DNA from: an uncultured Eubacteriales bacterium
Lineage (GTDB): Bacteria > Bacillota > Clostridia > Christensenellales > Aristaeellaceae
Direction of reading: 5' to 3'
NCBI GenBank assembly: GCA_902774025.1
Contig: CACYGY010000056.1
Coordinates: 1-52,581, forward strand
Length of the DNA: 52,581 nt
Shown here: piece after piece, positions 1 to 7,734 of the stretch
Position numbering within the stretch: position 1 is the first letter of the stretch
Layout: each line of letters starts with the position of its first letter
The notes under the pieces: model-generated
Database searches by the model: none
Told to the model about the DNA's origin: nothing
The model's input: the letters and a program-made list of their open reading frames with translations, nothing else
Position numbers and translations under genes: made by a program

Positions 1-1
1 A

Positions 2-640
2 ATCCGGAAGGCACCGGATCCCCTGTTTGCCTCCCTCATGTATGCCCGGTGTGGAAACTATATTGACTTTGCCACTCTGGACCAGGTGGATACGGAGGAT
101 TTTCTGCGCCTTCTGGACACCCATGAGGTCCGGAAGGAGGACCGGGCGGTTTACGGACATTTCCGGGAGGCATGCGGCCGGGCAAAGTCCATCCTTCTCA
201 TCACGGACAATACGGGGGAGATTGTGCTGGACCGTCTGATGGCAGAGGAAATCCACCGGGCTTTCCCCAAGGCTGAATTGCAGGTCATGACCCGGGGCGG
301 CAGCGTGCAGAACGATGCCACAAAGGAGGACGCGGTCTATGTGGGCATGGACAGGGTCGCCCGGATCCTGTCCAGCGGAAGCGCCCTGGCGGGCACGGTT
401 CCGGAGCGGCTTTCCCCTGAAGCCGCCGGGTGCCTCTGCTCGGCGGACGTGATTCTTTCCAAGGGACAGGGAAACTATGAGACGCTGATTGTGGAGGACC
501 TCCATGTATTCCATCTCTTCCTCTGCAAGTGCCGGTTCTTTACGGAGCATTTTCATGTTCCGAAGCTGACGGGTATGATGGTGGAGCAGACGGGCGCCGG
601 AAGGGAATGGACCGGATCAGCAGAAAAGCGGGAAGGATAA
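2..640 (+). CDS. DUF89 / ARMT1-like damage-control phosphatase family protein (5' end outside window)
   Basis: The reading frame is open from base 2 and runs off the left edge, so only the C-terminal 212 residues are seen; the first ATG inside the window (38) is internal. The segment carries the signature of the DUF89 fold: a metal-binding ITDNTGE loop with a following helix, a MTRGGSVQNDAT strand-loop, and the late LSKGQGNYE motif. Proteins of this family are metal-dependent phosphatases thought to clear damaged phosphometabolites; the exact substrate cannot be read from sequence. The stop lies 16 nt before the cysteine desulfurase start, so the two are probably one transcript. The last 15-20 residues are polar and poorly conserved in type. 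Confident on family, not on substrate. Confidence 0.85.
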   Translation: MRKAPDPLFASLMYARCGNYIDFATLDQVDTEDFLRLLDTHEVRKEDRAVYGHFREACGRAKSILLITDNTGEIVLDRLMAEEIHRAFPKAELQVMTRGGSVQNDATKEDAVYVGMDRVARILSSGSALAGTVPERLSPEAAGCLCSADVILSKGQGNYETLIVEDLHVFHLFLCKCRFFTEHFHVPKLTGMMVEQTGAGREWTGSAEKREG

Positions 641-656
641 AGCGGAGGGTATGCAT

Positions 657-1787
657 ATGGCGGAAAGAATCTATCTGGACCACGCAGCGACCACGCCCAT
701 CCGGCAGGAAGTCCTGGAGGGGATGCTCCCCTTTCTTCAGGGGGGATACGGGAATGCCTCCAGTGTTCATATGGAAGGACGCATTGCCCGAAGAGCCGTG
801 GAGGAGGCACGGCGAAGAGCGGCCCGGGCGCTTGGAGCCGATCCCGATGAGATCTTTTTTACTTCCGGGGGGACGGAATCGGACAACTGGGCCCTGAACA
901 GTACGGAGGGGGAAGTGGTGACCTCCTGCGTGGAACATCACGCGGTCCTGCACACCTGTGAGGCACTGGAAAGGACCGGCCGTCCGGTCTGTTATCTCCC
1001 CGTGGACGGGTCCGGCCGGGTTTCCATCCAATCCGCAGAGGAAGCCGTGAGCGGGCAAACCGGGATTGTGTCGGTGATGACGGCCAACAATGAAATCGGC
1101 ACCCTGGAGCCCGTGCGGGAACTGGCACAGATCGCCCACAGGCATCATGCCCTGTTTCACACCGACGCCGTTCAGGCCTTCGGGCATATTCCCGTGAATG
1201 TGGAGGAGATGAACTGTGATCTTCTGTCTCTGAGCGCCCATAAGTTCGGGGGACCGAAGGGGACCGGACTTCTGTATGTCCGCAGAGGGACCCGGTTCAG
1301 AAGGTGGGTTCAGGGAGGCGAGCAGGAAAGACGGATGCGGGCGGGTACGGAGAATGTCGCCGGAATTGTGGGCATGGGTCTGGCCATGGAGCTGGCAGTG
1401 CGGGACATGGAAGCTGATGCGGCGCATATGAGGCGTCTGAGAGATCGCCTGGAAGAGTGTATTCTCAGGGCGCTGCCGGATACCCTGGTCAACGGGGCCG
1501 GGGCGGAACGTCTTCCCGGCACGCTGAATGTGTCCTTTCCGGGCCTTCAGGGGGAATCCGTTCTGCTTCGCCTTGACCTTGCGGGCATCGCGGCATCTTC
1601 CGGTTCCGCCTGTACAGCGGGGTCCCTTGATCCCAGCCATGTCCTTCTGGCCATCGGCAGAAGCCGCCGGGAGGCGGAGGCGTCCCTCCGTCTCACCATA
1701 GGGCGTGAAAACACGGAAGAGGAGATGGACAGAACCTGCAGCGCGCTGACGGAGATTGTTCCGGAACTGCGGTCCATGCGGGCATGA
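657..1787 (+). CDS. Cysteine desulfurase (NifS/IscS class V aminotransferase)
   Basis: PLP enzyme that takes sulfur from cysteine for Fe-S cluster or thio-cofactor assembly. The N-terminus has the YLDHAATTP motif, the PLP lysine sits in LSLSAHKFGG (Lys196), and the persulfide cysteine in SSGSACTAG (Cys319); total 376 aa, normal for the family. I chose ATG 657 over ATG 651 because the GGAGGG site at 644-649 is 7 nt from the former and touches the latter. No iscU or thiI neighbour is seen, so it could serve tRNA thiolation or NAD synthesis as well as Fe-S assembly. The stretch between TESDNWAL and VVTSCVEHHAV is about seven residues shorter than in E. coli IscS (from memory), which may shorten a surface helix. 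Confidence 0.93.
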   Translation: MAERIYLDHAATTPIRQEVLEGMLPFLQGGYGNASSVHMEGRIARRAVEEARRRAARALGADPDEIFFTSGGTESDNWALNSTEGEVVTSCVEHHAVLHTCEALERTGRPVCYLPVDGSGRVSIQSAEEAVSGQTGIVSVMTANNEIGTLEPVRELAQIAHRHHALFHTDAVQAFGHIPVNVEEMNCDLLSLSAHKFGGPKGTGLLYVRRGTRFRRWVQGGEQERRMRAGTENVAGIVGMGLAMELAVRDMEADAAHMRRLRDRLEECILRALPDTLVNGAGAERLPGTLNVSFPGLQGESVLLRLDLAGIAASSGSACTAGSLDPSHVLLAIGRSRREAEASLRLTIGRENTEEEMDRTCSALTEIVPELRSMRA

Positions 1788-1816
1788 TTGCCTGCTGTAT
1801 GGAAAAGAGATATAAT
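1788..1816 (+). promoter_or_regulatory. SigA-type promoter of leuA
   Basis: TTGCCT (1788-1793), a 17-nt spacer, and a perfect TATAAT (1811-1816). The -35 box begins at the base right after the cysteine desulfurase stop codon. A start near 1823 gives leuA a roughly 30-nt leader, too short for a T-box or attenuator. Confidence 0.7.
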
Positions 1817-1853
1817 GCCCCTGTCTGTTTTTATGAAGGAGGGAGCTGTTTCC

Positions 1854-3548
1854 TTGAAAGGTTTTGATAAATACATTCCTTTCCGGCCTCAGCCCATTGA
1901 GAACCGGACCTGGCCGGACAAGCTGATCACGAAGGCGCCTGTCTGGTGTTCCGTGGATCTGCGGGACGGAAACCAGGCGCTGATCGATCCCATGAACATG
2001 GCTGAGAAGCTTGAGATGTTCCACATGCTGGTGGATGAAATCGGTGTCAGGGAGGTGGAGATCGGGTTTCCCTCCGCCTCGGCAACGGACTACGAGATCT
2101 GCAGGGAACTGATCGACGGAAAGCATATTCCGGAGGACGTGACCATCCAGGTTCTGGTGCAGGCCCGGGAACATCTGATCCGGAAAACCTTTGAGGCCAT
2201 ACAGGGTGCCAGGCATGTGATCTTTCATTTCTATAACTCCACTTCCTGGCTTCAGCGGGAGGTGGTCTTTCAGACGGACGTGGAGGGTGTGAAAAAGATT
2301 GCCACGGACGCCGCAGACCTGATCTGGGAGATGGCCCAGCCGGTCCTTGCCTCCGGCGTGGACCTGCGGTTTGAGTATTCCCCCGAATCCTTCATGGGGA
2401 CGGAGATGGATGCGGCGGTGGACATCTGCGGTGCCGTGCTGGATCATCTGCACGCCACGGCGGAGCGTCCCGTGATCCTGAATCTTCCCACCACCGTGGA
2501 AAACTGCATGCCCAATCAGTTTGCCGATGAGATTGAATACTTTATCCGCAAACTCCCCGGGCGTGAACGGGCCATCATTTCCCTGCATCCCCACAACGAC
2601 CGGGGCTGCGGGATCGCCACCGCGGAGGCGGGGCTGCTGGCCGGCGCGGAGCGTGTGGAAGCCTGCCTGTTCGGCAATGGGGAGCGCACCGGCAACGTGG
2701 ACATGGTCACCCTGGCCCTGAACATGTATGTGCAGGGTGTGGATCCGGAACTGGATTTCAGCCGGATGAGCAGGATTATTGAAATGTACCGCAGGTGCAC
2801 CCGGATGCCGATTCCCGAGCGCCAGCCCTATGCCGGGAGCCTGGTATTCACCGCCTTCTCCGGGAGCCATCAGGATGCCATCAACAAGGGCTTCAATTAC
2901 ATGGCGCAGCATCATTCCGACAAATGGATGGTGCCTTATCTGCCCATTAATCCGGAAGATCTGGGCTGCAGCTATGAACCGGTGCGCATCAATTCCCAGT
3001 CCGGCAAGGGCGGGGCCGCCTTCATCATGAATCATAAGTTCGGCTTTGATATGCCCAAGGCCATGCATCCCGAATTCGGGGCGATTGTACAGAAGGAAAG
3101 TGACCGGGTCGGGGTGGAACTGAAGGCCGAAACTCTGATGCGCCTGTTCGAGGAAAGCTATCTGCAGGTGAACGAACCGTATCAGCTTCTGGAAAGCAGA
3201 CTGTCTGAACAGATCGTGGACGGACAGGCCATATCCTGTTTTTCCGGAAAGCTGGGATACGGGGATGTGGTCACGGAGGTCAGCGGTGAGGGCAATGGTC
3301 CGGTGGACGCCTTCTTCCATGCTGTCCATGATCTGCGGCTGGACCGGTTTGAATTCATGGATTATAAGGAACATGCCATCAGCAGCGGTTCGGATTCCCA
3401 GGCGGTGGCATACATCCAGCTGCGCCTGAGGGACGGAAGAAATGTGTTCGGTGTGGGCATGCACCATAATATCTCCATGGCGTCCATCCGCGCGGTGCTC
3501 TGTGCCATCAACCGCGGCATCCGGATGGAGAAGAATACGAAAGACTGA
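1854..3548 (+). CDS. leuA: 2-isopropylmalate synthase
   Basis: Condenses 2-ketoisovalerate with acetyl-CoA, the first committed step of leucine synthesis. At 564 aa it is the long form: an HMGL-like TIM barrel with a DLRDGNQ metal/substrate motif near the start (the RDGNQ variant of RDGEQ), LHPHNDRGCG and FGNGERTGNVD in the barrel, and a C-terminal allosteric dimer domain (roughly residues 430-560) where leucine feedback would act. The start is taken as TTG 1854 because AAGGAGGGA (1837-1843) lies 10 nt upstream; TTG 1788 would overlap the -35 box. It lies opposite in orientation to the ilv-leu operon that encodes the later steps and has its own promoter. Confidence 0.93.
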   Translation: MKGFDKYIPFRPQPIENRTWPDKLITKAPVWCSVDLRDGNQALIDPMNMAEKLEMFHMLVDEIGVREVEIGFPSASATDYEICRELIDGKHIPEDVTIQVLVQAREHLIRKTFEAIQGARHVIFHFYNSTSWLQREVVFQTDVEGVKKIATDAADLIWEMAQPVLASGVDLRFEYSPESFMGTEMDAAVDICGAVLDHLHATAERPVILNLPTTVENCMPNQFADEIEYFIRKLPGRERAIISLHPHNDRGCGIATAEAGLLAGAERVEACLFGNGERTGNVDMVTLALNMYVQGVDPELDFSRMSRIIEMYRRCTRMPIPERQPYAGSLVFTAFSGSHQDAINKGFNYMAQHHSDKWMVPYLPINPEDLGCSYEPVRINSQSGKGGAAFIMNHKFGFDMPKAMHPEFGAIVQKESDRVGVELKAETLMRLFEESYLQVNEPYQLLESRLSEQIVDGQAISCFSGKLGYGDVVTEVSGEGNGPVDAFFHAVHDLRLDRFEFMDYKEHAISSGSDSQAVAYIQLRLRDGRNVFGVGMHHNISMASIRAVLCAINRGIRMEKNTKD

Positions 3549-3650
3549 CAGGAATCCGGGAGACCGGAAGCAGCGGCGGGGCAGATTGTTCGCGGAGCCG
3601 GTGGCAAACGGTGACGCGGTCATGCCCCGCCGGGCTCTATGTGAACGCAG

Positions 3651-3689
3651 GCCTGCCCCGTATCATGAATCTATCATGACGGGGCAGGC
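3651..3689 (+). terminator. Terminator-like hairpin after leuA
   Basis: GCCTGCCCCGT (3651-3661) pairs perfectly with ACGGGGCAGGC (3679-3689) around a 17-nt loop that itself contains repeated ATCATG. No U-run follows, so it may be a Rho-type or RNA-stabilising hairpin instead of a classical intrinsic terminator. Confidence 0.5.
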
Positions 3690-3801
3690 TCTGTCTGCAG
3701 GGCGGATGGAATTCAGCCCTGCGTTCAGGTGGTTCGTGGATTTGTCCGTCATGAAGCGCAGAAGGACGAACGGGAAAGAAAGTGCAGGGTGACAAAGCGA
3801 A

Positions 3802-4308
3802 ATGATGAGAACCGAACCGCTCACCCCGGATCATGACGCAGCCATTGCCCGTCTGATCCGTGAGAATCTGAAGGCCTGTCATCTGGATATTCCCGGAACG
3901 GCATACTTTGACGAAGCACTGGACCATCTTTCCGGGTTTTACGACTGTCCGTCCCGGGCGTATTATGTCCTTGTGGAGGACGAACGGGTCGTGGGCGGTG
4001 TGGGACTGGCTGAGTTTTCCGGTTTTCCTCACTGCTGCGAGATGCAGAAGCTGTATCTGGATGACAGTGTGAAGGGACATGGATACGGATATGATCTGAT
4101 TCGGATGATCGAGGAGAAGGCCCGCCAGATGAAGTACAGGCAGATGTACCTGGAAACGCATACGAACCTGCAGGCAGCTGTCCATATTTATGAAAAGAGC
4201 GGATTCAGGGAGATTCCCCGTCCGGACAGTGTCATACACAGCACCATGAACCGGTTTTTTCTCAAGGATCTGACACCGTCGGTAATGCTGAAACAGACCC
4301 GTTTATGA
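3802..4308 (+). CDS. GNAT family N-acetyltransferase
   Basis: 168-aa single-domain acetyl-CoA-dependent acetyltransferase. It has the GNAT strand beta4 (VGGVGLAEF), the LYLDDSVKGHGYGYDLIRMIEE acyl-CoA loop and helix (a variant of the usual RGxGxG/A loop) at about residues 90-112, and the late YEKSGF motif near residue 133. The substrate (amine, peptide N-terminus or drug) is not evident. The ribosome site is weak (GTGCAGGGTGAC) and a second ATG follows directly at 3805. It stands alone between the leuA hairpin and a short intrinsic terminator, so it is probably monocistronic; no clear promoter was found in the 250 nt upstream. Confidence 0.88.
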   Translation: MMRTEPLTPDHDAAIARLIRENLKACHLDIPGTAYFDEALDHLSGFYDCPSRAYYVLVEDERVVGGVGLAEFSGFPHCCEMQKLYLDDSVKGHGYGYDLIRMIEEKARQMKYRQMYLETHTNLQAAVHIYEKSGFREIPRPDSVIHSTMNRFFLKDLTPSVMLKQTRL

Positions 4309-4358
4309 TCTGTCCGAGGAAACGGAAATAAGAGCAGACACACTGAAGGACCTTTCAT

Positions 4359-4382
4359 GCCGGCCGTTGCGCCGGTTTTTCC
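4359..4382 (+). terminator. Intrinsic terminator of the GNAT gene
   Basis: CCGGC (4360-4364) pairs with GCCGG (4371-4375) around CGTTGC, followed by TTTTTCCTTTT. Short stem but good U-run, 50 nt after the stop. Confidence 0.6.
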
Positions 4383-4873
4383 TTTTCGTGCTTCCAGGCC
4401 TGGCTGACAGATCTCCGAGGGCAGGGGATGACGAATCCGGTCAGGAAGCCCTGAAGGATGAAGCAGTCCCATTGCAGGCTTTGGATGCGTGCCTTTCAGG
4501 ACGGCTGCAGGGATTGACCTGCTTTCTTTCCCGTCTGCGTATTGGGACGGTCAGAACCACTGCCCGCAGGAGTCCTGTCATAAGGTGCTGTCTCTGATTT
4601 CGCAGGAAGATCATCCCGCCCGTTTTCCCTGCGATTCCCTGTGTGATGCCTGTCGAATCTGCTGCCGTGGTGTACCCTGTCCTTCGGAAACTCCGGGCGT
4701 TCTTCCGGTACCTTCTCACCTGCCTTTCCGGTCCTGACCCTGAGCAGGCGCTCCCTTCGCTGGGGCAGTGTATCCACGTCACGGATGGATTCCAGAAGGC
4801 CCCCTCCGTTTATGGAGGGGGCCTCTGAGGACACGGGAAAAATCAGGGGTCTGTTCAGTGTCGGCACTGTCTG
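4383..4873. other. Gene-free interval between GNAT gene and DUF815 pseudogene
   Basis: About 490 nt with no reading frame that looks like protein on either strand; the short open frames are arginine, serine and proline rich shadows without ribosome sites. I searched by eye for RNase P, SRP and tmRNA core motifs and found none. It contains one strong hairpin (4797-4824). It may be a decayed gene or an unrecognised RNA. Confidence 0.4.
4797..4824. terminator. Perfect 11-bp GC hairpin
   Basis: AGGCCCCCTCC (4797-4807) and GGAGGGGGCCT (4814-4824) around GTTTAT. It lies about 50 nt beyond the end of the leftward DUF815 gene and could end that transcript, but neither side has a real U-run. Confidence 0.5.
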
Positions 4874-5452
4874 TCACAGGCGTCGGGAGAGGAGTTTATG
4901 AATGAACTGTCGGGCAGTACGGCCACTCTCACCGCCATGGGCCATCTCATACTGATTGGCCAGCAGCAGGAGCTGGTCTTCCGGCATATCCAGTTCCGGG
5001 CAGCGGCTGGCAAGACCTTTGACGATTTCCTGAAAAAGACGATGCCCCGGAGCGAAGTAGGAAATGGAACACCCGAAGCGGGCGGCCAGGGACAGTTTTT
5101 CCTGCATGGTATCGCTGCGATGGATATCATGGTCATGCTCCATGTCTGCCCGGTCTGTCCAGGATTCGCGGATCAGATGACGCCGATTGGAGGTGGCCAG
5201 GATCATGACATTGTCGGGACGGCTCTCCAGACCGCCCTCAATGACGGCCTTGAGGAACTTGTACTCGCCTTCATGGTCTTCAAAGGAGAGATCATCCAGG
5301 AACAGAATATAGCGGTAGTTCCGTTTCTTGACTGTGGAAATGACGCGGGAGAGCAGATGGAACTGATGTTTGTTGATTTCCACAATCCGAAGACCCTTTT
5401 CGGCATACTCACGCTTCCACGTTCTGACGGAGAGCAGCCTTCTGTTCCTCAT
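4874..5452 (-). pseudogene. DUF815 AAA+ ATPase, C-terminal fragment (frameshifted)
   Basis: Homology starts at REYAEKGLRIVEIN (about 5412) and continues through the Walker B-like ILFLDDLSFE, the KAVIEGGLESRPDN stretch, the ATSNRRHLI sensor segment, SDTMQEKLSLAARFG and a C-terminal SGRTARQFIHKLL, all standard for DUF815 ATPases. The ATG at 5452 is an out-of-frame coincidence within the upstream fragment; the natural N-terminal half is the neighbouring 5409-6095 frame. The segment that should join them, including the Walker A P-loop, is missing. Without it no ATP binding is expected. Alternatives are an assembly error or a strain-level deletion. Confidence 0.8.
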
Positions 5453-6095
5453 ACCCGATCAGATCGCTCAGACGCACATGATCCAGGTTCCGGACGGGTT
5501 CAAGGATCAGGGAGTCGGGGACCTCCTGAACGCGGAAAGCATAGTTCAGGCCGAAAAGGCCTACGCCGTGCTCTCTGAAATGATCCGTAATGTGCCGGTA
5601 AATGGTTTCAGCGTCCGGCGCGGCGTCCAGATCCCGGGAAAGGCGGCAGACCACTTCGGAAACATGGCGGTAGAACAGCTGCTCTCTCTTGGTGATGGCC
5701 TGATAATGGCAGAGAATCTCCATGCAGTCCGTGCCAAGGGTTTCCTCCAGGGTCGAGAAGTCGTAATGCAGGAGCTGACGGAAGATCCCGAAGTCATGCA
5801 TGGCGATCCGGTCAATGGAGCCGTGCTGCGCCACTGTACGTTCACAGGTCATGGAAAAGGAATTCTCATGAGAGATCATCAGGAAGGTCAGGTAGTTCTG
5901 CCAGAGATTCCGATCGAAACCATAGAGGGTTGACAGGTCCAGCAGGTCCTTCACCAGAGTATAGAGGCGGTGTGTCAGTTCCTCCCTGGAAGCGAGATGA
6001 TTCTCCAGGTCCCGGAATATGAGACCCATGCGCACCAGAATCTCCTGGTCCGGCATGGATGAGTACAGGATCAGACTGGATATTTGCTGATACAT
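5409..6095 (-). pseudogene. DUF815 AAA+ ATPase, N-terminal fragment (frameshifted)
   Basis: 229 residues from ATG 6095, preceded by AAAGGAG with good spacing. This is the helical N-terminal region of DUF815 proteins up to the linker LSDLIGYEEQKAALRQNVEA, where a TGA follows at once. In intact homologues the sequence continues with roughly 29 residues that hold the GxxGxGKS P-loop and only then KGLRIVEI, which here resumes in another frame in the C-terminal fragment. The deleted length must be 3n+2 nt. The body of both fragments is otherwise well conserved, so the lesion is recent or artefactual. The gene begins 14 nt after the leu-operon terminator and may be read by read-through. Confidence 0.8.
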
Positions 6096-6108
6096 GGCGG
6101 CTCCTTTG

Positions 6109-6135
6109 AAAAACCCCGCGTGGCGCGACGCGGGG
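6109..6135 (-). terminator. Intrinsic terminator of the ilv-leu operon
   Basis: On the minus strand CCCCGCG and CGCGGGG (6129-6135 with 6114-6120) form a stem followed by TTTTT (6113-6109), 15 nt after the leuB stop. The U-run lies just upstream of the AAAGGAG ribosome site of the DUF815 gene. Confidence 0.8.
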
Positions 6136-6150
6136 AAAATGGGGATTGGA

Positions 6151-7221
6151 TCAGAGGCGGTCAATGACAGCCTGGGTCATTTCCGTGCAGGACAGAACCG
6201 TTTCGCTCTGAGCGGCGATGTCTCCGGTGCGGAGCCCGTCGGACAGCGTCCGGTCCACAGCCTGCTCAACAGCATCCGCAAGAGGAGCGAGATCCAGGGA
6301 ATAGCGGAGCATCATGGCTGCGCTGAGAATGGTGCCCAGAGGATTGGCGCGGTTCTGTCCGGCAATATCCGGGGCGGAGCCATGAATGGGCTCGTACATG
6401 CCCCGGCTGCCATCCCCAAGGGATGCGGAGGGGAGCAGCCCGATGGAACCCGTCAGCTGGCTGGCCTCATCCGAAAGGATGTCTCCGAACATGTTGCTGG
6501 TGAGAATGACGTCGAACTGGGATGGATTCCGTACCAGCTGCATGGCGCAGTTGTCCACCAGCATATCCCGGATTTCCACATCCGGGAATTCCTCACGGGC
6601 CACGCGGTGGGAAACTTCCCGCCACAGGCGGGAGCTCTCCAGTACATTGGCCTTGTCCACGCTGGTTACCTGCCCACGGCGTTTCCTGGCCGTCTGGCAG
6701 GCCACACGGGTGATTCGCTCAATTTCCATGACACTGTAGGCTTCCGTATCAAAAGCCTCAGTTCCCCCGGGCGTCTCACGCCGGCCGCGTTCGCCAAAGT
6801 AAATGCCGCCTGTGAGCTCCCGCACCATGACCAGATCAATGCCTTTCAGGGCGATGTCCGGACGCAGGGTACAGGCCGAAAGGAGGGCGGGATAGAGGCG
6901 GGCGGGGCGGAGATTGGTGTAGAGTCCCAGAGCGCTGCGGAGACCGAGAAGTGCCTTTTCGGGCCGGAGGTGCGCGGGCAGGGTATCCCAGCGGGGACCG
7001 CCCACGGCGCCCAGAAGGACACTGTCACTGTCCAGGCAGGCCTGCACCGTTTCCTCCGGCAGAGGCTTTCCGGTACGGTCAATGGCGCAGCCGCCGGCAT
7101 CCACCGTGGTAAAGGAAAAGGACTCGCCGAACTTTTCACCCACAGCTTTCATGACCGCCACGGCGCCGGATACGATTTCGGGGCCGATGCCGTCGCCGGG
7201 GACCAGTGTGATTCTGCGCAT
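6151..7221 (-). CDS. leuB: 3-isopropylmalate dehydrogenase
   Basis: NAD-dependent oxidative decarboxylation of 3-isopropylmalate, third leucine step. 356 aa. Recognised by LVPGDGIGPEI at the start, GAVGGPRWD, VRELTGGIYFGE, TSVDKANVLESSRLWR, and NMFGDILSDEASQLTGSIG followed by the NAD-binding EPIHGSAPDIAG. ATG 7221 follows AAGGAGG and starts one base after the leuD stop, so it is translationally close-coupled. Last gene of the ilvBN-ilvD-leuCDB operon; an intrinsic terminator follows. Confidence 0.96.
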   Translation of the reverse strand: MRRITLVPGDGIGPEIVSGAVAVMKAVGEKFGESFSFTTVDAGGCAIDRTGKPLPEETVQACLDSDSVLLGAVGGPRWDTLPAHLRPEKALLGLRSALGLYTNLRPARLYPALLSACTLRPDIALKGIDLVMVRELTGGIYFGERGRRETPGGTEAFDTEAYSVMEIERITRVACQTARKRRGQVTSVDKANVLESSRLWREVSHRVAREEFPDVEIRDMLVDNCAMQLVRNPSQFDVILTSNMFGDILSDEASQLTGSIGLLPSASLGDGSRGMYEPIHGSAPDIAGQNRANPLGTILSAAMMLRYSLDLAPLADAVEQAVDRTLSDGLRTGDIAAQSETVLSCTEMTQAVIDRL

Positions 7222-7222
7222 G

Positions 7223-7720
7223 TTACTGTCCTCCTTCCATCTGTCTGCGGAGATAGCTGAGCCGTCCTCCGCAGTCCATCATGGCACGGATAAACGGGGG
7301 GAAAGGCATGGCCTGATAGGATTTGCCGGTGGTGAGATCCCGGATCCGGCCACTGTCAAAGTCCACCTGTACCTCGTCTCCCGCCTGGATTTCCGCGGCT
7401 GCCTGGGGGCATTCCAGGATGGGCATTCCGATGTTGATGGCGTTGCGGTAGAAAATCCGGGCAAAGGAGGCGGCGATGATGCAGGAAATACCGGAAAGCT
7501 GGATGGCCAGGGGAGCGTGCTCCCTGGAGGAACCGCAGCCGAAGTTCAGACCGGCGACCATGACATCCCCCTTCTGCACAAGGGTATGGAAAGAAGCGTC
7601 AAGATCTTCCATGCAGTGTGCCCGCATGTTGTCGGCGCTTGGATCATTGAGATAGCGCGCGGGTATGATGACATCCGTGTCCACGTGATCCCCGTACTTG
7701 AAGACCTTTCCCTGTGGCAT
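7223..7720 (-). CDS. leuD: 3-isopropylmalate dehydratase small subunit
   Basis: 165 aa swivel-domain partner of LeuC in isopropylmalate isomerase. Shows KYGDHVDTDVIIPARYL at the N-terminus and the NFGCGSSREHAP signature near residue 60. Two starts are possible: ATG 7738 overlaps the leuC stop, but GGAGG (7728-7732) is 7 nt before ATG 7720 and lies inside the longer version, so 7720 is preferred. The short length is typical of bacterial/archaeal LeuD type 2 proteins, unlike the roughly 200-aa enterobacterial form. Confidence 0.94.
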   Translation of the reverse strand: MPQGKVFKYGDHVDTDVIIPARYLNDPSADNMRAHCMEDLDASFHTLVQKGDVMVAGLNFGCGSSREHAPLAIQLSGISCIIAASFARIFYRNAINIGMPILECPQAAAEIQAGDEVQVDFDSGRIRDLTTGKSYQAMPFPPFIRAMMDCGGRLSYLRRQMEGGQ

Positions 7721-7734
7721 GACATGACCTCCTG

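Noticed and set aside
540..3623. Open minus-strand frame of over 1000 codons antisense to nifS and leuA
   Set aside because: It is the GC-driven shadow of two strongly conserved genes; the translation is rich in His, Gly, Pro and Arg, has no ribosome site and no recognisable domain.
4496..4867. Minus-strand 123-codon frame in the 4.3-4.9 kb gap
   Set aside because: Arg/Ser/Pro-rich composition, overlaps a strong hairpin, no ribosome site and no family resemblance.
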